Positions 14,112 to 21,246 of a DNA stretch of 26,683 bases are shown one piece after another. The stretch covers positions 1 through 26,683 of the forward strand of contig JALNYN010000018.1 of assembly GCA_023229825.1 (NCBI GenBank). Direction: 5' to 3'. The translations under genes and the position numbers were made by a program. The notes under the pieces are model-generated. The model made no database searches, was not told where the DNA came from, and worked only from the letters and a program-made list of their open reading frames with translations. Source of the DNA: Minisyncoccota bacterium (GTDB taxonomy: Bacteria > Patescibacteriota > Minisyncoccia > Phycocordibacterales > CAIJYI01). Each line of letters begins with the position of its first letter. Position 1 is the stretch's first letter.

Positions 14112-14150
14112 AGATCCGCTTTGCCTGGTTCTAGGGAGCGGATCTTTTTC
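14112..14150 (+). terminator. Terminator of pyrG
   Basis: AGATCCGCT (14112-14120) pairs with AGCGGATCT (14137-14145) across a 16-base loop, then TTTTC. Confidence 0.75.
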
Positions 14151-14171
14151 ATTCAAAAAAAAGTCTAAATA

Positions 14172-14180
14172 TGGTACTAT
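14172..14180 (+). promoter_or_regulatory. Extended -10 promoter of the murF-like gene
   Basis: TGGTACTAT (TG-N-TACTAT) stands 35 bases before the murF ATG. Confidence 0.55.
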
Positions 14181-14215
14181 TTAAGTAATATCACGATAAA
14201 AATAATGCCCAGAAA

Positions 14216-15535
14216 ATGAAAAAAATTGCAAAAAAAATAATCACTTCAATACTCCGAAGAGAGGCATCGGCCGTGCTTCGGAAATACAAGCCGAAGATCG
14301 TGGCGGTGATCGGCAGCGTCGGAAAAACTTCCACGAAAGATGCCATCTATTCTGTTTTTTCGCAGGAATTTTTTGTGCGAAAAAGCGAAAAAAGTTTCAA
14401 TTCAGATATCGGGATCCCTCTTACGGTGCTCGGGTGCGGCAATGGTTGGAACGATCCGGTCATTTGGCTGCAAAACATTTTCTCCGGACTCCGGCTGCTC
14501 GTCCAAAAACAAAAATATCCCGAGTGGCTTATTTTGGAAATAGGAGTGGATCGTCCGGGAGATATGAAAAGCGCCGCAGGTTGGATAAAACCGGACATTC
14601 TCGTGGTGACCCGTTTTGCCGATGTACCCGTGCATGTGGAGAATTTTTCTTCTCCGGAAGCGCTCATTGCGGAAAAAAGCCTGATGATAACGGCGCTCAA
14701 AAAAGACGGGGTTCTCGTGTTGAATGCCGACGATGAAAAAGTTCTCGCACTCAAAAGCAAATGGAATGGGAAGATAAAAACTTACGGTTTTAATGAAAAA
14801 GCGGATATTCGCGGCTCGCATCTTTCTATTATGTACGGCGAAGACGATATTGAGAGAAAATTCCCGACAGGAACGATCCTGAGGCTCAATGTCGGCGATA
14901 CGAGCGTCCCCGCGCGAATCTTCGGAACGCTTGGAAAAACGAGCGGATACGGCGCGATGGCGACGGCAGCTGCCAGCCTCTCGGCAGGAATTAATCTGGT
15001 AAAAATTTCAGAAGGTTTGTCCCTTATCGTTCCTCCGCCCGGACGCATGCGTTTGATCACCGGCATAAAGCGCTCCCTTATTTTGGACGATTCATATAAT
15101 GCGTCTCCGGTAGCCATGAAGTCTGCACTTGAAACTTTGAAAGAGGTTGCGACATATGGAAGAAAATTCGCCGTTTTGGGAGACATGCTCGAGCTTGGAA
15201 AATATTCCACCGATGAACACAAAAAAGCCGGAGCGCTCGCGAAAGACTCCTGTGATGTTCTCGTGACGGTCGGCGTTCGCGCGAGAAACATCGCGGAAGG
15301 CGCGCTCGACAATGGAATGGATGAAAACAATATCTATCAATTCGAATCATCGCGCGAGGCCGGGAAATATCTTGAAAAATTGATCGGAGATGGCGATATT
15401 GTTTTAGTCAAAGGCTCGCAGGGTTCGGGTACGAACAAAATTCGCATGGAACAAGCTGTCGAGGAGATCATGGCCGAACCGGAAAAAGCGGGGGAGCTAT
15501 TGGTGCGGCAGGGCGAAGAGTGGAAAGTGAAATAA
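14216..15535 (+). CDS. murF: MurF-like UDP-MurNAc-tripeptide D-Ala-D-Ala ligase, N-terminally short
   Basis: MurF adds D-Ala-D-Ala to the peptidoglycan precursor. Recognised from the P-loop IGSVGKTSTKDAI (GSVGKTST at 33-40), SFNSDIGIPLTVLG, LEIGVDRPGDM, LNADDEKVL, PPPGRMRLI, ILDDSYNASPVAM (the MurF-type DDxYNAxP block) and FAVLGDMLELG. Length is 439. The normal MurF N-terminal domain of about 80-100 residues, which binds the UDP-MurNAc-tripeptide, is missing: only a basic helix precedes the P-loop. The protein could therefore recognise substrate differently or act on another acceptor, but the central and C-terminal Mur ligase domains are intact. It is convergent with fmt with only 11 bases between stops. 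Confidence 0.88.
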   Translation: MKKIAKKIITSILRREASAVLRKYKPKIVAVIGSVGKTSTKDAIYSVFSQEFFVRKSEKSFNSDIGIPLTVLGCGNGWNDPVIWLQNIFSGLRLLVQKQKYPEWLILEIGVDRPGDMKSAAGWIKPDILVVTRFADVPVHVENFSSPEALIAEKSLMITALKKDGVLVLNADDEKVLALKSKWNGKIKTYGFNEKADIRGSHLSIMYGEDDIERKFPTGTILRLNVGDTSVPARIFGTLGKTSGYGAMATAAASLSAGINLVKISEGLSLIVPPPGRMRLITGIKRSLILDDSYNASPVAMKSALETLKEVATYGRKFAVLGDMLELGKYSTDEHKKAGALAKDSCDVLVTVGVRARNIAEGALDNGMDENNIYQFESSREAGKYLEKLIGDGDIVLVKGSQGSGTNKIRMEQAVEEIMAEPEKAGELLVRQGEEWKVK

Positions 15536-15546
15536 TAAGCGACACT

Positions 15547-16431
15547 TTACGCAAAAAGAGCGGAAGAATACCTGCGAAGAAATTCTTCGTATGAAATTTC
15601 TTTCCCGCCTTCCGGCAAAAGTTTTTTGATGACGATCTTTCCGTTCTTCATTTCCGCGTCGGTTACGATGACGCGAATTTTCTTTCCGTGCGTTTCGTGG
15701 AAAAAGTATGCGCGCGGCCAGACTTCAAAGGCCCGTATCTTTCGAAAATTATTTTCCGCGCTGTCTTTGAGATCGAGCAGTCCATCCTCTTTATTGATCT
15801 TTTTCGTAAACGTCGCTTTCGCGTCGTCCTGCGGTTTTGACGTGATTTCTCCGGAAACATATTTCGGAATAACTTCCGCAAGTATCCGCCCTCCCGCTTT
15901 CGCCAGATCGTTTTCGAGAATGCTTTCGTGCGGAAGTTTATTGAGATCGTCTTTCCATGAAAAAATTTCTTCCTGCGCAATGATCGGTCCATGATCCATT
16001 TCTTCATCTACGACGAGAATAGACACACCTGTGGTATCTTCCGTAAGAATGGAACTTGAAAGCGGGGATGCACCGCGAAGCCGAGGCAGAAGAGAAGGAT
16101 GCACGTTGAGCGTTCCGTGCTTTGGAATTTCGAGAATGCTTTTCGGGATCAGTTTTCCGTATGCGGCGACAATGAAAAGTTCTGCGTCAACGCTCTTAAG
16201 TTTTTGTACAGCCGCATCATCGAGTTTTTTCGGCTGAAAAACGGGAATGCCGCGTTTTTCCGCCCAGACTTTTACTTCCGGCGGAGTGATGATAAGTTTT
16301 CTTCCTCGCGGCTTATCGACGGCCGTAACGACCATCGAGGGAAGAAATCCGTTTTTTTCTAGCTCATCCAAAACACCGATCGCAAAATTCGGTGTTCCGA
16401 AAAAGATAAATGGAATTTTGAAATTATTCAT
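15547..16431 (-). CDS. fmt: Methionyl-tRNA formyltransferase
   Basis: Fmt formylates the initiator methionyl-tRNA using 10-formyltetrahydrofolate. The 294-residue protein shows FIFFGTPNFAIGVLDEL at the start, VVTAVDKPRGR, VAAYGKLIPKSIL, the catalytic-site block NVHPSLLPRLRGASPL (Asn and His of the family's N-x-H), and VDEEMDHGPII containing the catalytic Asp. The C-terminal part has ATFTKKINKEDGLLD and FEVWPRAYF. The ATG at 16431 is chosen because the family begins there and a -10 box sits six bases upstream. It depends on the folate pool also served by GlyA, although the genes are far apart. Confidence 0.96.
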   Translation of the reverse strand: MNNFKIPFIFFGTPNFAIGVLDELEKNGFLPSMVVTAVDKPRGRKLIITPPEVKVWAEKRGIPVFQPKKLDDAAVQKLKSVDAELFIVAAYGKLIPKSILEIPKHGTLNVHPSLLPRLRGASPLSSSILTEDTTGVSILVVDEEMDHGPIIAQEEIFSWKDDLNKLPHESILENDLAKAGGRILAEVIPKYVSGEITSKPQDDAKATFTKKINKEDGLLDLKDSAENNFRKIRAFEVWPRAYFFHETHGKKIRVIVTDAEMKNGKIVIKKLLPEGGKEISYEEFLRRYSSALFA

Positions 16432-16437
16432 TGGTCT

Positions 16438-16443
16438 ATAATA
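16438..16443 (-). promoter_or_regulatory. -10 box of fmt, leaderless arrangement
   Basis: On the minus strand TATTAT is followed by AGACCA and the fmt ATG, which places the likely transcription start on the start codon. Confidence 0.5.
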
Positions 16444-16483
16444 ATACTCATTTAACAATTTTACAAACTAAAAGTTTATAAAA

Positions 16484-16622
16484 AATTTTCAATTTCCAAT
16501 TTTTAATTTTCAATCAATTTACAATGTTTCAATTTACAATTTTCAACCCCAACAATATCGTCGCGTTTAAAAATTTTAGTTTGAAAATTTATTGAAAATT
16601 GAAAATTTGGAAATTGAAAATT
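16484..16622. repeat. AT-rich inverted repeat of CAATTTTCAATTTCC words
   Basis: AATTTTCAATTTCCAATTTT (from 16484, about 31 bases in all) reappears inverted at 16591-16622 with one small length change. Between them are more CAATTTACAA words and a short GC-containing stretch. No gene is seen in 16459-16693. It can fold into a long hairpin and may help to end tsaD and insulate fmt. Confidence 0.65.
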
Positions 16623-16693
16623 ACTTTAAAAAATAGGTTATATTTTTTACAACGCATAAAATCACCGGCAATCTTGTGTTTGCCATGCGTGGA

Positions 16694-17911
16694 CTAGAGC
16701 GACCAATTTCCGTCAGCCTTGAGATTTTTTATTTTTTTCGATCCGGCGGGAAGAATGCTTTTTTTATCCCGCATGAATCGCAGGTATCCCGCAAAAGCGA
16801 TCATGAGCGCGTTGTCGGTGGAGAGATCGTTTTCCGGAACGCACACTTCGGCATCGGGAAAATTCCTGAGAAAGGCCGATTTGAATGTTGTTTGAATATG
16901 AGTATTTGCTGCCACGCCACCTCCCAAAAGTATCATATTTGGAGCGTATTTTTCGGCCGCGCGCATTGTTTTTGAAAGCAGAGTTTCCGTTACGGCTTCT
17001 TCGAATTCGTAACAGATCTCTTCTCGTATTTCCTCCGTCATTTTTGGAATTTTTTGCACCATATAGAGAACGGCGGTTTTAATTCCTGAAAATGAAAAAT
17101 CAAGATCATCAGATTTTATCATCGGACGCGGGAGTTTGTATTTACCCTTACCCTGCGCAGTCTTGGCGAAGCAGGGGCTTTCACGAAACTTTGAGGCCCT
17201 CCTGGAAATTTCCGGTCCGCCCGGGTAGGGAAGTCCGAGAATGCGCGCCGCTTTATCAAACGCTTCGCCAACCGCATCATCTCTGGTGCTCCCGATCACT
17301 TTATATTTAAAAAGATCCTTGGCGAGTACGATCTCCGTATGTCCTCCGCTGATGAGCAGGGCAAGGATCGGAAAATTGGGAAGCGAGATCGTTTTTTTGT
17401 TTTCGCCGGATCTTTTAAGAAGCGCCGAGAGCATGTGTCCTTCCATATGATTTATCGGAACCAGCGGTTTTTCCCAGACGGCGGAAAGTGCGCGCGCAAA
17501 ATTTACTCCGACCCAGAGCGCCGGTGCCAGCCCGGGGCCGCGGGTAAAAGCGATCGCATCGATCTTCGGGGTCTTAATGGACGCGGTAAGCGGAAGGAAC
17601 GCTTCCAAGAGTTCCGGCTCCCGTTCAAAAATTTCCGCAAGGATCGTTTTTATCTCAGGAAGGACGGTCCTTCCTGATGTTTTTTCTTGATATAATCGCG
17701 ATTCTCGAAGCGCCGCCTCTAAAACCGGAACCAAATTTTTGGCGTGTTCTCGTTTTGCCAGCATAGGGAAAACACCTCCATAGGGTTTATGAACGGCGAT
17801 CTGAGATACGACAATATTGGAGAGGACAGTAAGAGTCTTTTCCGAGCGCGGCACCTCAATAATGCTTATCGCGGTTTCGTCGCAAGAGGTTTCAATGGCG
17901 AGTATTTTCAT
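16694..17911 (-). CDS. tsaD: tRNA threonylcarbamoyladenosine transferase TsaD
   Basis: TsaD transfers threonylcarbamoyl to A37 of tRNAs that read ANN codons. Recognised by MKILAIETSCDETAISI, the GGVFPMLAKREH block, FTRGPGLAPALWVGV, the metal-binding HMEGHMLSAL, LLISGGHTEIV, DDAVGEAFDKAARILGLPYPGG, LDFSFSGIKTAV, and GGGVAANTHIQ, with CVPENDLSTDNALMIAFAGY near the end. Length is 405, against about 340 for the family. The excess lies in two inserts: one of about 35-45 residues after LEAALRESRL that contains a palindrome at 17655-17677, and one near ESPCFAKTAQGK matching a hairpin repeat at 17151-17177. The active-site blocks are intact. TATAAT stands seven bases before the ATG. Confidence 0.95.
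   Translation of the reverse strand: MKILAIETSCDETAISIIEVPRSEKTLTVLSNIVVSQIAVHKPYGGVFPMLAKREHAKNLVPVLEAALRESRLYQEKTSGRTVLPEIKTILAEIFEREPELLEAFLPLTASIKTPKIDAIAFTRGPGLAPALWVGVNFARALSAVWEKPLVPINHMEGHMLSALLKRSGENKKTISLPNFPILALLISGGHTEIVLAKDLFKYKVIGSTRDDAVGEAFDKAARILGLPYPGGPEISRRASKFRESPCFAKTAQGKGKYKLPRPMIKSDDLDFSFSGIKTAVLYMVQKIPKMTEEIREEICYEFEEAVTETLLSKTMRAAEKYAPNMILLGGGVAANTHIQTTFKSAFLRNFPDAEVCVPENDLSTDNALMIAFAGYLRFMRDKKSILPAGSKKIKNLKADGNWSL
17151..17177. repeat. Hairpin repeat inside tsaD
   Basis: CCCTGC (17151-17156) and GCAGGG (17171-17176) enclose a loop whose minus-strand reading, TTCGCCAAGACTG, resembles the intergenic unit at 11914-11942. It is translated as PCFAKTAQG between conserved TsaD blocks where other members have a shorter loop. 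Confidence 0.6.
17655..17677. repeat. Perfect 23-base palindrome inside tsaD
   Basis: TCAGGAAGGAC and GTCCTTCCTGA surround a single central G. It falls in the insert after the first helix region of TsaD and is translated as SGRTVLPE. Confidence 0.75.
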
Positions 17912-17918
17912 CTAGGTG

Positions 17919-17946
17919 ATTATATAACATTTTAACAATATGTAAA
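17919..17946 (-). promoter_or_regulatory. Promoter of tsaD, leaderless arrangement
   Basis: On the minus strand TTTACA (17946-17941), 16-base spacer, TATAAT (17924-17919), then seven bases to the ATG. No Shine-Dalgarno site is possible on such a transcript. Confidence 0.65.
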
Positions 17947-17952
17947 GAAAAG

Positions 17953-17980
17953 ACGCTCGCATCCGAATGGATGCGAGCGT
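17953..17980 (-). terminator. Terminator of the 36-aa gene
   Basis: ACGCTCGCATCC (17953-17964) pairs perfectly with GGATGCGAGCGT (17969-17980) around GAAT; the minus strand continues CTTTTCTTT. It lies 13 bases beyond the stop of the small gene. Confidence 0.8.
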
Positions 17981-17992
17981 TGATCTTTATTG

Positions 17993-18103
17993 TTAATCTT
18001 CCTCTTTCCGTAAAGCTTTATCTTTCCAAATCATGAGACCCATGAATACGGCGACCGCTATAACAACGATCAGAGCGAATATTGCTTCAGCCAATAATGA
18101 CAT
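17993..18103 (-). CDS. Very small membrane protein, 36 aa
   Basis: The minus strand encodes 36 residues: MSLLAEAIFALIVVIAVAVF, then MGLMIWKDKALRKEED. One membrane helix spans about residues 5-25 and the tail is charged. AAGGAG stands before the ATG, a promoter (TTGACA, 16 bases, TATTAT) lies upstream, and a strong terminator follows, so the unit is complete despite its size. The tail WKDKALRKEED with a single helix recalls small subunits that stabilise larger membrane complexes, but no family is recognised. Confidence 0.75.
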   Translation of the reverse strand: MSLLAEAIFALIVVIAVAVFMGLMIWKDKALRKEED

Positions 18104-18150
18104 GATTTTTTCTCCTTCATTAAATGATGAATTGATGAACTACCGTGGTT

Positions 18151-18178
18151 ATAATACTATAATCGGAAAAAATGTCAA
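18151..18178 (-). promoter_or_regulatory. Promoter of the 36-aa membrane protein gene
   Basis: TTGACA (18178-18173 on the minus strand), 16-base spacer, TATTAT (18156-18151). Confidence 0.7.
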
Positions 18179-18227
18179 CCTCGTTTGTCGAAAATCGTTG
18201 CGCTACACATTTTCTTTTTTGTATATG

Positions 18228-18256
18228 TTGACCCGTTGTGATGGAACGGATATCCT
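18228..18256 (+). promoter_or_regulatory. Promoter of the first trypsin-like protease gene
   Basis: TTGACC (18228-18233), 17-base spacer, TATCCT (18251-18256). The upstream CGCTACACATTTTC plus TTTTTTGTAT block and the downstream AACTTCAATTTTT leader are repeated before the second protease gene. Confidence 0.75.
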
Positions 18257-18294
18257 TACAGCAGGGAACTTCAATTTTTCAAGGAGTATGTTCT

Positions 18295-19140
18295 ATGAAA
18301 ACAATGATACGAAATCCGTTCATTTACGCGATCCTTTTTGTCATCACTCTATTTGTTTTGTCATGCCAATTATATCCCGGACAGCAAACGGTTCTCAATC
18401 TTGATGCGGCTCACTCTTGGGCGCGCACACACATCGCTGATCCATCGGCTTATATGGTGAAGTCGGAAAGTTTTGCGGATATTCAAATTTTTGATAATCC
18501 GGCAAAAGCTGGAAAGCCAACATTCCATGTGCGAAAATCATTGGGTGTCGGAACGGGTTCCGGAACGGTAATCGCTGACAAGGGCTACCTCCTTACCGCA
18601 GGACATGTGATCGATGATGCAAATGTCATTTTGGAAGTTAATGAGATCGTGGATGAACTTCGGGTAAAATATCCGAAAACATTTATTGATGCAAAGGTCA
18701 TTACGGAATATACAATGATCGATCACAAGGGAAAAGACTTTCTTGCAGCAAAGGTCGCGATCGGAGAAAATGATCTCGGACTTATCCGAGCACAAGATCC
18801 CGATAAATTTACCGGTACTCCGGTCGATGTTTCTCGCGAGACAAACTTGTCCGACAAAGCTGTTATTATGATCGGCTCGCCTCTTCGCATAAAAGATATC
18901 ATCATGGACGGAAGGGTCGGCCGTGAAGATATAACGAAGTTTGGAGAGGGGTCCTATAAATATGTTATCGCTCCGATCGTTCCGGGAAATTCCGGCGGCG
19001 CGGTCATCACTCTCCACGATATGAAATTGGTTGGTGTTGTCACTGCCGTGATGGTAAAGGATGGTTCGTTTACCAATCTTGCGCTGTTCGTACCGAACGA
19101 TATCATCAATAATTTTTTGGAAAAAAATCTTCCAAAATAA
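18295..19140 (+). CDS. Exported trypsin-like serine protease, predicted lipoprotein
   Basis: The 281-residue protein has an N-terminal hydrophobic stretch ending in VLSC, so Cys24 is a likely lipidation site. A chymotrypsin/DegP-like protease domain follows with a full triad: H104 in LLTAGHVID, D160 in ENDLGLIR, and S233 in IVPGNSGGAVI. There is no PDZ domain, so it is shorter than DegP/HtrA. AAGGAG precedes the ATG at 18295; the longer frame from 18238 overlaps the promoter and is rejected. The neighbouring gene encodes a paralogue with the same promoter and terminator design. A likely role is processing or quality control of exported proteins; substrates are unknown. Confidence 0.88.
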   Translation: MKTMIRNPFIYAILFVITLFVLSCQLYPGQQTVLNLDAAHSWARTHIADPSAYMVKSESFADIQIFDNPAKAGKPTFHVRKSLGVGTGSGTVIADKGYLLTAGHVIDDANVILEVNEIVDELRVKYPKTFIDAKVITEYTMIDHKGKDFLAAKVAIGENDLGLIRAQDPDKFTGTPVDVSRETNLSDKAVIMIGSPLRIKDIIMDGRVGREDITKFGEGSYKYVIAPIVPGNSGGAVITLHDMKLVGVVTAVMVKDGSFTNLALFVPNDIINNFLEKNLPK

Positions 19141-19148
19141 TAATGACA

Positions 19149-19177
19149 AACGCCGCGGGAAATGCGGCGTTTTTTTT
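19149..19177 (+). terminator. Terminator of the first protease gene
   Basis: AACGCCGC (19149-19156) pairs with GCGGCGTT (19164-19171) and runs into eight T. Confidence 0.88.
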
Positions 19178-19213
19178 GTATCGTTCCGCTACACATTTTC
19201 TTTTTTGTATACG

Positions 19214-19242
19214 TTGACCCGCAAAGGGGGAATGGATATTCT
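19214..19242 (+). promoter_or_regulatory. Promoter of the second trypsin-like protease gene
   Basis: TTGACC (19214-19219), 17-base spacer, TATTCT (19237-19242), in a leader that copies the one before the first protease gene. Confidence 0.75.
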
Positions 19243-19279
19243 TAAAACAGATAACTTCAATTTTTTAGGGAGTAGTTCT

Positions 19280-20191
19280 ATGAAAAACAAGATGCAAAAC
19301 CCGTTCTTTCGCGGGCTCATTCTCATTCTGCTTATGTTCGCTTTTATCGTTTTTTTAAAGCCGCATGATCCCGTACTGAGCGAAGATGCTTTGTATCCGA
19401 ATCAGTCGGAGGTTATCAAAACCGACAGCCTTCATAAATGGGTGCGCGAGCATCGAGCAAATTCAGTAATGACCGTAACCGTAAAACCCTACCTCGATAT
19501 AAAAATGTATAATGGCTCCGACATAGTTCCGACCACTGAAATGAGGCAGCCTTTTTATGAGGATAACAAGGTTCGTGTCGGTGCTGGAACTGTCAACGAG
19601 AGATGTCAGGGTTGCATACTGACGGTGAGGCACGTCGTGGATCCCGATCAGGCATTTGCCAAAGAGATCGCGCAACTGCCGGAAAGGGTCGCGTCCATAC
19701 AAAAAGAAAATCCCGGTTTGATCATTCAAGCGAAAATTTCGCCTGAGTATGATCTGATAGATAGTAAGGGAAAACATTATCCTGCAACCGTGATCGCGCT
19801 TGACCCAAAAGAAGATCTTGCCCTCGTACGAGTGAAGGACTGGAAACATTTTTCCATTCCGGCGATAAAAGTTTATCGCGGAAAAGATTTTATCGATAAG
19901 GAAGCGGCCGTGATCGGTGCGCCAAAAGGACATCAAAATACCATCTACTTTAACGCCCATACCGGAAATGGACGCGTCATCAAAACCGATCATGGCGATA
20001 CCTACCAGCTCATTATTGCTCCTATTGTTCCGGGGAATTCCGGAGGTTTGGCACTAATGCTGTATAACATGGAACAGATAGGGGTGATCTCTGCTGTTAA
20101 AACCTCCGACGGTTCGTATACCAACCTCGGGTACATGATCTCAAACACCGCCATTCTCGATTTTTTGGATAGAATATTTTTGGATGAGTAA
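19280..20191 (+). CDS. Membrane-anchored trypsin-like serine protease, paralogue of the preceding gene
   Basis: The 303-residue protein begins MKNKMQNPFFRGLILILLMF, a signal anchor without a lipobox Cys, unlike its neighbour. The triad is complete: H118 in ILTVRHVVD, D179 in KEDLALVR, S254 in IVPGNSGGLAL. The IAPIVPGNSGG block, the HxW helix after the anchor, and the NxGY/NLAL end region match the first protease, so the pair arose by tandem duplication. Cys109 and Cys112 (RCQGC), absent in the partner, could form a disulfide. GGGAG stands before the ATG. The different anchoring suggests the two copies have begun to specialise. Confidence 0.88.
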   Translation: MKNKMQNPFFRGLILILLMFAFIVFLKPHDPVLSEDALYPNQSEVIKTDSLHKWVREHRANSVMTVTVKPYLDIKMYNGSDIVPTTEMRQPFYEDNKVRVGAGTVNERCQGCILTVRHVVDPDQAFAKEIAQLPERVASIQKENPGLIIQAKISPEYDLIDSKGKHYPATVIALDPKEDLALVRVKDWKHFSIPAIKVYRGKDFIDKEAAVIGAPKGHQNTIYFNAHTGNGRVIKTDHGDTYQLIIAPIVPGNSGGLALMLYNMEQIGVISAVKTSDGSYTNLGYMISNTAILDFLDRIFLDE

Positions 20192-20207
20192 ACTTTTTTC
20201 ACACAGC

Positions 20208-20237
20208 AAACGCCGCGAGCATTCGCGGCGTTTTTTT
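20208..20237. terminator. Terminator between the second protease gene and miaA
   Basis: AAACGCCGCGA (20208-20218) pairs with TCGCGGCGTTT (20223-20233) around GCAT, followed by T on the plus strand and A-rich sequence on the other side. It touches the miaA stop and probably serves both convergent genes. Confidence 0.85.
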
Positions 20238-21138
20238 AAGATGTTAAGAAATTTTCAGAAAGCGCAACGATCTTTGTCTGATCCGAAAGCGGAAACCATC
20301 GGATCTCCGGATCGCGTTTGAGCCAGGTTATCTGCCGTTTCGCATATTGCCAATCTTTGAAGAATATCTTTTCTTTCATTTTCTCCCCTGATATCCTTCC
20401 TTCAAAAAGATCGGCGAGATAGCGGTATTCAAGGCCGAGCTCTCTCATCCGTTCGAATGATATACCGCTCGCGTGAAGTTTTTCCGCCTCCGCGATCATT
20501 CCGAGTTTTAATCGTGCATCCAAACGCCGCCCGATCCGTTCGCGGAGAATTTCTTTGTCGGTTTGAATGGCGATCTTCAGCGTATCGTATTTTTTCGGCA
20601 GGTCTGGAATTTTTGGAACAGAACCGAGCGCTCGCGCGATCTCGATCGCACGTACCAGTCGGCGCGGATTATTTCGGTCTATTTTCTCGGCACGGCGAGG
20701 ATCAAGTGTTTGGAGTTCGGCGAAAAGTTCGTCGTTGCTTTTTGCGTAGAGTTCGCCCCGCAGTTTTTCATCGGGAAGCGTTTCCGGCGTGATGAAATTT
20801 TCTGTCACGGCATTCACGAATTGCATCGTTCCTCCGCAAATGATCGGAAGTTTCCCGCGTGAAAGAATATCGTCGATGACGAATTCCGCATCGCGTTTAA
20901 AATGCGAGACCGTGTGTCGATCTTTCGGGTCGGCAACATCAAGAAGGTGGTGGGGAATACCGCGCATTTCTTCCGCCGTAATTTTCCCTGTCGCGATATC
21001 AAGCCCCCGGTAGACTTGCCGAGAATCTGCCGACACAACTTCGCCGTCGAATTTTTCAGCAAGAAAAACCGCCAGATCGCTTTTTCCGGATGATGTTGGA
21101 CCAAGCACGGCAAGTATTTTTGGAAGCGTCCGTTTCAT
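20236..21138 (-). CDS. miaA: tRNA dimethylallyltransferase MiaA
   Basis: MiaA adds dimethylallyl to N6 of A37 in tRNAs that read UNN codons. The 300-residue protein starts PKILAVLGPTSSGKSDLAV (P-loop), then VVSADSRQVYRGLDIATGK, GIPHHLLDVADP, RGKLPIICGGT, NPRRLVRAIEI, and KLGMIAEAEKL near the C-terminus, with DWQYAKRQITWLKRD, the tRNA-binding end block. The usual GGTGLY is GGTMQF here, a mild variant. The ATG at 21138 matches the family start and has TATACT seven bases upstream. With tsaD nearby, two A37 modification enzymes fall within 5 kb. Confidence 0.96.
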   Translation of the reverse strand: MKRTLPKILAVLGPTSSGKSDLAVFLAEKFDGEVVSADSRQVYRGLDIATGKITAEEMRGIPHHLLDVADPKDRHTVSHFKRDAEFVIDDILSRGKLPIICGGTMQFVNAVTENFITPETLPDEKLRGELYAKSNDELFAELQTLDPRRAEKIDRNNPRRLVRAIEIARALGSVPKIPDLPKKYDTLKIAIQTDKEILRERIGRRLDARLKLGMIAEAEKLHASGISFERMRELGLEYRYLADLFEGRISGEKMKEKIFFKDWQYAKRQITWLKRDPEIRWFPLSDQTKIVALSENFLTS

Positions 21139-21145
21139 AATTATG

Positions 21146-21151
21146 AGTATA
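21146..21151 (-). promoter_or_regulatory. -10 box of miaA, leaderless arrangement
   Basis: On the minus strand TATACT is followed by CATAATT and ATG. Confidence 0.5.
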
Positions 21152-21234
21152 TAAGCGATAATCGGTTTCGTCAAAGTTGACTTTTTCATTGATTTCAAAG
21201 AAAATATCAGAGTAAATTACAAATTATCATTAGG

Positions 21235-21240
21235 TAAAAT
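21235..21240 (+). promoter_or_regulatory. -10 box of the DUF7282-like gene, leaderless arrangement
   Basis: TAAAAT ends six bases before the ATG at 21247; no ribosome site is present. Confidence 0.5.
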
Positions 21241-21246
21241 AGCTAT

